25,388 nt of DNA from Acidimicrobiaceae bacterium TMED189 (GTDB taxonomy: Bacteria > Actinomycetota > Acidimicrobiia > Actinomarinales > Actinomarinaceae). The notes under the pieces were generated by a model that saw only the letters and a list, made by a program, of their open reading frames with translations, made no database searches and was not told the DNA's origin. Numbering within the stretch: the first letter of the stretch is position 1; every line of letters starts with the position of its first letter. Of this stretch, positions 22,512 through 25,388 are shown piece after piece. Made by a program: the position numbers and the translations under genes. The stretch is taken from the NCBI GenBank assembly GCA_002169845.1, contig NHIM01000009.1, positions 1 through 25,388 on the forward strand, in the 5' to 3' direction.

Positions 22512-23114
22512 CTAGTCGTGGTCTACTAGGCCCTCATCCCAGACCACTCTGGCTTCTTGGCTGTAGAGCTTCTTGTCCTTGAAGATCCAACGCCAGTGAG
22601 CGTCATCTTCACCAATCCACTCCATATAAGGAAGTTTCTTAGGGTCGGTGGCCTCAATGTAAGGAGCTAAAGCATTACGAAAGAGCAGATGCTCGGAGCC
22701 AATCTTGCCTTCGAAGTGATCGAAAGACAAAGTGCCCGCACCGTAGAAACAAGTTTTGGGTTTTGGTTGTTTGCCATCTTTGGTTTCAGGCCACAGGTCC
22801 TCTTGGTAGTGCCAGATGCAGCACTCCTTAGTCCCATCATGGAGATGAGTGTCGAACTGCATCCACTCAAGAATGGACCCTAGGTCTGGGCAGACAGACT
22901 TGTCGTGGTAGTTCCACGGCATCCAGCCGAACCATGTGTCCTCATGAGGTTGACCAGAGCATTTAAGCTCCTCAAACTTACTGTCTCCCCCACGCCTTCC
23001 TGCCCATTTCAAACTGTTATCGAAATTGAGCGCTCGAATGGCCTTGTCGGCCTTCGATATGTTTTTAGCCCGTATGACAGCGTTGCTGCTTACGAGATTA
23101 ACGTGATACCCCAT
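22512..23114 (-). CDS. Hypothetical phage protein (200 aa)
   Basis: The protein begins M-G-Y-H-V-N-L-V-S-S-N-A-V-I, an opening I recall from several small phage proteins, followed by S-K-A-D-K-A-I-R-A-L-N. It is rich in Trp, His and Asp with H-Y-Q-E-D-L-W-P-E and C-terminal H-W-R-W-I-F-K-D-K-K-L. Cys occurs singly or as C-C. It looks soluble; no enzymatic family is recognised. GGGAG precedes the ATG, and the promoter at 23141-23170 lies just upstream. Confidence 0.75.
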   Translation of the reverse strand: MGYHVNLVSSNAVIRAKNISKADKAIRALNFDNSLKWAGRRGGDSKFEELKCSGQPHEDTWFGWMPWNYHDKSVCPDLGSILEWMQFDTHLHDGTKECCIWHYQEDLWPETKDGKQPKPKTCFYGAGTLSFDHFEGKIGSEHLLFRNALAPYIEATDPKKLPYMEWIGEDDAHWRWIFKDKKLYSQEARVVWDEGLVDHD

Positions 23115-23140
23115 CTAGTTCTCCCTTCGTGAGGTATTAA

Positions 23141-23170
23141 AAACTACCTTGGTTTTGATACTGTTGTCAA
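23141..23170 (-). promoter_or_regulatory. Promoter for the 200-aa gene
   Basis: On the minus strand TTGACA (23165-23170) and TAGTTT (23141-23146) are 18 bp apart; both the -35 context (CTTGACAACAG) and the -10 match the Gp88 promoter. The start would be near 23134, about 20 bases before the ATG. A weak AGGTA/TACCT inverted repeat overlaps the -10. Palindrome C lies upstream, its centre near -58. Confidence 0.62.
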
Positions 23171-23183
23171 GTACACCTTAACT

Positions 23184-23200
23184 TCTAGAATGGTTCTAGA
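23184..23200. promoter_or_regulatory. TCTAGAANNNTTCTAGA palindrome, copy C
   Basis: Perfect 7-3-7 palindrome (centre TGG). It contains the TAG stop of the 92-aa gene at the same internal offset as the stop in copy A, and lies 13 bp upstream of a TTGACA on the minus strand. Confidence 0.72.
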
Positions 23201-23474
23201 CGTTAGCGTTCCCACGAACAGGATAGAAGGACAGACTGCTCCCAGGCAGCAGCTTGCACTCTCCGAAAAGGACGCCACCACTATTACCCTCACCATCACG
23301 CGACGGATACAAAATGCCACCATCATCGAATTCAATGACCATCACATCCATCCAATCCGAAGGGTGCTCCCATCCAGCTCGTTCAGCTTCTTCAGCAGTC
23401 ATGCCTCGAGTCTCCTTGACCGTGGCACCAACAGGCCAAGAGCCCATCATCTTATTTATCTCATCTTCAGTCAT
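23196..23474 (-). CDS. Small acidic hypothetical protein (92 aa)
   Basis: The ATG at 23474 follows AAGGAAAG and is preferred over the in-frame start at 23489. The product is acidic, beginning M-T-E-D-E-I-N-K-M-M, with G-M-T-A-E-E-A-E-R-A-G-W and V-M-V-I-E-F-D-D-G-G-I-L-Y-P-S-R-D, a beta-hairpin-like stretch seen in small phage proteins. No family is claimed. Its stop codon is inside palindrome C; its start overlaps the previous gene by 8 bp. Confidence 0.7.
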   Translation of the reverse strand: MTEDEINKMMGSWPVGATVKETRGMTAEEAERAGWEHPSDWMDVMVIEFDDGGILYPSRDGEGNSGGVLFGECKLLPGSSLSFYPVRGNANV

Positions 23475-23754
23475 TGTCTTTCCTTTCATTCAGTAACGCA
23501 ACAACGATTAGTGCGTTATCCAATAACCGATCCATGTTCAGTCGTCCATCCCGCCATTCATGCCAACAAGGCGAACACATCCGAACAGACTTCGACTCCT
23601 CAGGTATCCACTCATACACTCGATCACCCGTAACAGTGAACTCATCGCATATCTGGCAGGCGTTCCAGTCATGCATCTCCTGCTTATAGTTGGGTGACCG
23701 TTCATCGGGCACCAACTCGTTACCGAACGTCCATCTAGTAAACGTTTCACTCAT
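23467..23754 (-). CDS. Small zinc-binding-type protein (95 aa)
   Basis: Cysteine pairs in C-Q-I-C-D-E-F and M-C-S-P-C-W-H-E-W, about 24 residues apart, form a likely four-Cys zinc site, as in small HNH-like or zinc-ribbon phage proteins. No HNH catalytic His pair is clear. The C-terminus is a Leu-rich helix (L-L-D-N-A-L-I-V-V-A-L-L). The start overlaps the preceding stop as ATGA. Confidence 0.7.
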   Translation of the reverse strand: MSETFTRWTFGNELVPDERSPNYKQEMHDWNACQICDEFTVTGDRVYEWIPEESKSVRMCSPCWHEWRDGRLNMDRLLDNALIVVALLNERKDND

Positions 23755-23924
23755 CCTTGATTCCTTTCATTTGCCAACATCGCATCCCAATAGGCTGGAC
23801 CTCGCAACCTGGAATTTCTTCTCCATCGCATCCAATCGACAAAGAACACATAGAGCTGAACAAACCCAAACACAAAACAGTTCGCAGAAATCCAGGCCAA
23901 ACACAACCAAGTTCCGTCCCTCAT
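23751..23924 (-). CDS. Small membrane protein (57 aa)
   Basis: The ATG at 23924 is chosen because AGGAGGT lies seven bases upstream; an in-frame GTG at 23945 would put that site inside the gene. Residues 5-29 are hydrophobic (W-L-C-L-A-W-I-S-A-N-C-F-V-F-G-F-V-Q-L-Y), followed by a basic R-W-R-R-N-S-R stop-transfer segment, indicating one transmembrane helix with a cytoplasmic C-terminus. Role unknown; early membrane proteins may affect superinfection or host transport, but nothing specific shows this. Confidence 0.72.
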   Translation of the reverse strand: MRDGTWLCLAWISANCFVFGFVQLYVFFVDWMRWRRNSRLRGPAYWDAMLANERNQG

Positions 23925-23946
23925 CCCATTTACCTCCTCCATCACA

Positions 23947-23963
23947 TCTAGAACGATTCTAGA
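23947..23963. promoter_or_regulatory. TCTAGAANNNTTCTAGA palindrome, copy D
   Basis: Perfect 7-3-7 palindrome with the central CGA on the plus strand, so reversed relative to copies A and B. It lies 22 bp upstream of the membrane protein ATG, between the terminator and the gene, where the transcript would begin. Only a poor -10/-35 (CTGAAT with TTGGCT, 18 bp) is visible. Confidence 0.72.
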
Positions 23964-24009
23964 AATTCAGACCTAAAAAAAAAGATTGAGCCAAATTCAG
24001 GCCGACCAC

Positions 24010-24050
24010 AAAAATAAAGAAACGCGAAAATGCCACCCTCTCGGGTGGCA
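24010..24050 (-). terminator. Rho-independent terminator of the 282-aa gene
   Basis: A perfect 8-bp stem, TGCCACCC/GGGTGGCA, with a four-base loop (24031-24050), is followed on the minus strand by TTTTC and further T-rich sequence. It lies 13 bases after the TAA of the 282-aa gene. The plus-strand reading lacks a T-run, so it acts one way. Confidence 0.75.
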
Positions 24051-24063
24051 CTCTCGTATTCGT

Positions 24064-24912
24064 TTATTCGGTTAATTCTTTGATCATTTCCTGTTGATCT
24101 AAGAAGTCTGGCACGTCTGAAATATTATCCAAGACTGCTTCCGTCAGATTGGCGACGGCTTCAGTAAGTTCTGCCGATAGTTTGACTTTCCCCGACTTAG
24201 TTAGACCATTATAAACGGTCATCAATTCGGTAGCTTTAATGAGAGTTGCGATGTTAGAAGCTTCTTCAGATTCCTTAGAAGCATTCTGACTATCGCCATT
24301 CCCGCCATCATTACCATCGCCATCATTACCATCGCCATCATTACCACTAGGCGGCCTAGGATTCGACAACCCTAGAATATCCCTAGCGGCAATCTTAATC
24401 GCATTAGCATTCTTGCCACCATTGTCCCGCCAATCACCAGCGGTATGCCTACTAGTGATTAAGTTTCGCACCGTGTCGGCTTGTTTCGCTTTCGTACAAA
24501 AGCTAGACATTGTTATAGCTTCCGATAGCAGAATTTCACCACGAAATTCTGCCATAGAATCAGCCGCCATAAGCGCCGCGGCCCTAATTAGCTTCTGGCA
24601 ATATTGAACGGTAGAAGCCGCCTTACTGCTATCTTCTGGCCACTCATCAAGAGCGCCACTTATATTGCTAGCTAGGACTAGTTGGGCATGAAACTTTCGT
24701 GTCTTGTCAACCTGCGCAAATGGACTATTTGTCTTCCCAAATTCTTGGAAAGCGTCAAAGACTCTATTCGCGAATTCCCAAGCCTTATCAGAAGCAGTTC
24801 TACCAATCGCCAAGCGTTCGGTATTAAGCGTTACCACTTCCCCTATCGCAACCTCATAGGATGGACGGTAGGTTTCGGTATCTTGCATTTCAGACTCTAC
24901 ATCTTTCGACAT
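24064..24912 (-). CDS. Hypothetical protein with Asp/Gly/Asn repeat (282 aa), first early gene
   Basis: The ATG at 24912 follows AGGGAG and is preferred over the in-frame TTG at 24927. Two helical parts (residues about 20-185 and 215-282) are joined by a flexible linker built of G-D-G-N-D repeats. No family is recognised. It forms its own transcription unit: promoter region upstream, terminator directly downstream. As the gene nearest the regulatory end, it is probably expressed earliest and could target host functions, but this is inference. Confidence 0.75.
   Translation of the reverse strand: MSKDVESEMQDTETYRPSYEVAIGEVVTLNTERLAIGRTASDKAWEFANRVFDAFQEFGKTNSPFAQVDKTRKFHAQLVLASNISGALDEWPEDSSKAASTVQYCQKLIRAAALMAADSMAEFRGEILLSEAITMSSFCTKAKQADTVRNLITSRHTAGDWRDNGGKNANAIKIAARDILGLSNPRPPSGNDGDGNDGDGNDGGNGDSQNASKESEEASNIATLIKATELMTVYNGLTKSGKVKLSAELTEAVANLTEAVLDNISDVPDFLDQQEMIKELTE
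24306..24346. repeat. 15-bp tandem repeat, 2.7 copies
   Basis: The unit CATCATTACCATCGC occurs twice in full (24306-24320, 24321-24335) and once in part. It keeps the frame and encodes the G-D-G-N-D linker of the 282-aa protein; copy number may vary between relatives. Confidence 0.85.
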
Positions 24913-24989
24913 AGCATTCTCCCTCAATAGTTAGTGAGAACCGAACAACGCCAAAAGGCGATCTTCGTAGTCTTCCAGCGTTATTCGAT

Positions 24990-24995
24990 TGTCAA
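24990..24995 (-). promoter_or_regulatory. -35-like TTGACA upstream of the 282-aa gene
   Basis: The minus strand reads ACCTTGACAATCG, matching the -35 context of the other early promoters. At 17-18 bp only GACTAC/ACTACG is found, a poor -10. It may be a weak promoter or a protein-binding half-site. Confidence 0.35.
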
Positions 24996-25005
24996 GGTAC
25001 ACGGA

Positions 25006-25022
25006 TCTAGAATCATTCTAGA
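25006..25022. promoter_or_regulatory. TCTAGAANNNTTCTAGA palindrome, copy E
   Basis: Perfect 7-3-7 palindrome (centre TCA), 10 bp upstream of the TTGACA at 24990-24995 and downstream of the start expected from the promoter at 25059-25088. It could block the latter or act on the former. Confidence 0.72.
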
Positions 25023-25058
25023 AGCCGTAGCGCTTCGGATCGATTGGCGCATAGGACT

Positions 25059-25088
25059 ATTGAACCATTAATCGAACATAGTTGTCAA
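25059..25088 (-). promoter_or_regulatory. Candidate early promoter (minus strand)
   Basis: TTGACA (25083-25088) and TTCAAT (25059-25064, four of six matches) are 18 bp apart, with the same CCTTGACAAC context as the Gp88 promoter. The start near 25052 would lead through palindrome E into the 282-aa gene. Confidence 0.55.
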
Positions 25089-25232
25089 GGACTATTAACT
25101 AAACATGTAGGCGAACGGTTACGCGCCGAAAGCGCACGTCCGCGGACGAATAGGAAAGGACTAGCGCCGATTGCCTCCCGCTACGCCACGCATGTGCCTA
25201 CGAACGCGAGCGAATGCGCGCACCTGGACGAT

Positions 25233-25246
25233 CGAACAGACGTTCG
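25233..25246. promoter_or_regulatory. LexA/SOS box-like site
   Basis: The sequence TCGAACAGACGTTCGG fits the Gram-positive/actinobacterial LexA consensus TCGAAC-N4-GTTCGA with a single outer mismatch (the CGAAC-N4-GTTCG core is perfect). It lies in the gene-free regulatory region about 145 bp upstream of the candidate early promoter. Chance occurrence in this CG-rich stretch cannot be excluded. Confidence 0.5.
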
Positions 25247-25388
25247 GAAACAGCGAGCGACTTGACAGCGACAGCTCGACGCACGCAAACGCAGACGGGG
25301 GTACACAGGCCCCCCCTGGGCCAGGTTCCCGCACGTATGTATAGATATCAATAGTCGTTGCGGGGAAAGTTTTCGTTTCGCCTTCTCA

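Larger units (their letters stand above)
24928..25388. other. Gene-free regulatory region, partly CG-rich
   Basis: No convincing gene is present in these 461 bases. The first 160 hold two CTTGACAA elements on the minus strand and palindrome E. From about 25110 to 25300 the DNA becomes visibly richer in CG dinucleotides (many CGCG, GCGC, CGAACG words, a GTCCGCGGAC palindrome) than anything else in the window. A GGCCC...GGGCC inverted repeat lies at 25309-25323. The area could be the main early control region, an origin or a genome-end region; a choice cannot be made from sequence alone. Confidence 0.6.

Noticed and set aside
23190..23633. Plus-strand ORF of 147 codons across the early region
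   Set aside because: Starts inside palindrome C and runs antisense to two minus-strand genes with good ribosome sites; His/Ser/Thr/Pro-rich composition of a shadow frame.
25044..25265. Plus-strand ORF of 73 codons in the CG-rich region
   Set aside because: TTG-type start without a ribosome site, Arg/Thr/Ala-rich low-information translation, opposite strand to all neighbours; more likely chance openness in CG-rich DNA.

Overview
The window looks like part of a lytic-type, tailed double-stranded DNA phage genome of moderate GC content, probably infecting an actinobacterium. The host call rests on several independent signs: a Gp88-family protein and a short H-G-T...C-R-C-x-x-C protein of the kind common in actinophages, an r1t-like holin, frequent GTG/TTG starts, and one near-perfect Gram-positive/actinobacterial LexA box. 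No integrase, recognisable immunity repressor, portal, terminase, capsid or DNA polymerase gene is visible, so this is a fragment of a larger genome. LAYOUT. (1) 1-2857, plus strand: a compact array of tail-fibre/receptor-binding genes, most overlapping by one base (TAATG). At least three carry the Mtd/tail-fibre N-terminal domain (one only as its last 21 residues), followed by three Gly/Ser/Tyr-rich proteins that share a C-terminal signature. (2) 2867-10504: two small acidic proteins, then three genes of 287, 495 and 1611 aa whose order and sizes recall the internal (ejected) virion proteins of short-tailed phages. (3) 10508-12112: lysis and late accessory genes: amidase endolysin with a peptidoglycan-binding domain, three small proteins including a 26-aa very basic one, a holin and an acidic protein. 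Plus-strand transcription meets minus-strand transcription at 12105-12112, where the two terminal genes overlap by 8 bp. (4) 16883 down to 12105, minus strand: replication/recombination operon, in order a Cas4/RecB-like Fe-S nuclease, a probable ssDNA-binding-type protein, a DnaB-like ATPase, an archaeo-eukaryotic-type primase, RusA resolvase, a second PD-(D/E)XK-like protein, and a sigma-region-4-like HTH protein that could control late genes. (5) 21171 down to 17070, minus strand: Gp88 protein, C5 cytosine methyltransferase containing a long +1 overlapping frame, a chain of small coupled genes, a wHTH protein, an exported lysozyme-like protein and an HNH endonuclease. (6) 24912 down to 21198, minus strand: early-type genes, mostly unknown, plus a DUF932-like protein. 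(7) 24928-25388: about 460 bp without genes, partly CG-rich, holding promoter-like sequences and the LexA box. REGULATION. The right 4 kb carries five copies of a 17-bp palindrome, TCTAGAANNNTTCTAGA, all at gene boundaries. Several lie beside CTTGACAA promoter elements with an 18-bp spacer. At the Gp88 promoter the palindrome covers the -10 and start region; in two places it also supplies the TAG stop codon of the upstream gene. This looks like a dedicated multi-site control circuit for the early region and, with the overlapping frame in the methyltransferase, is the most interesting content of the window.
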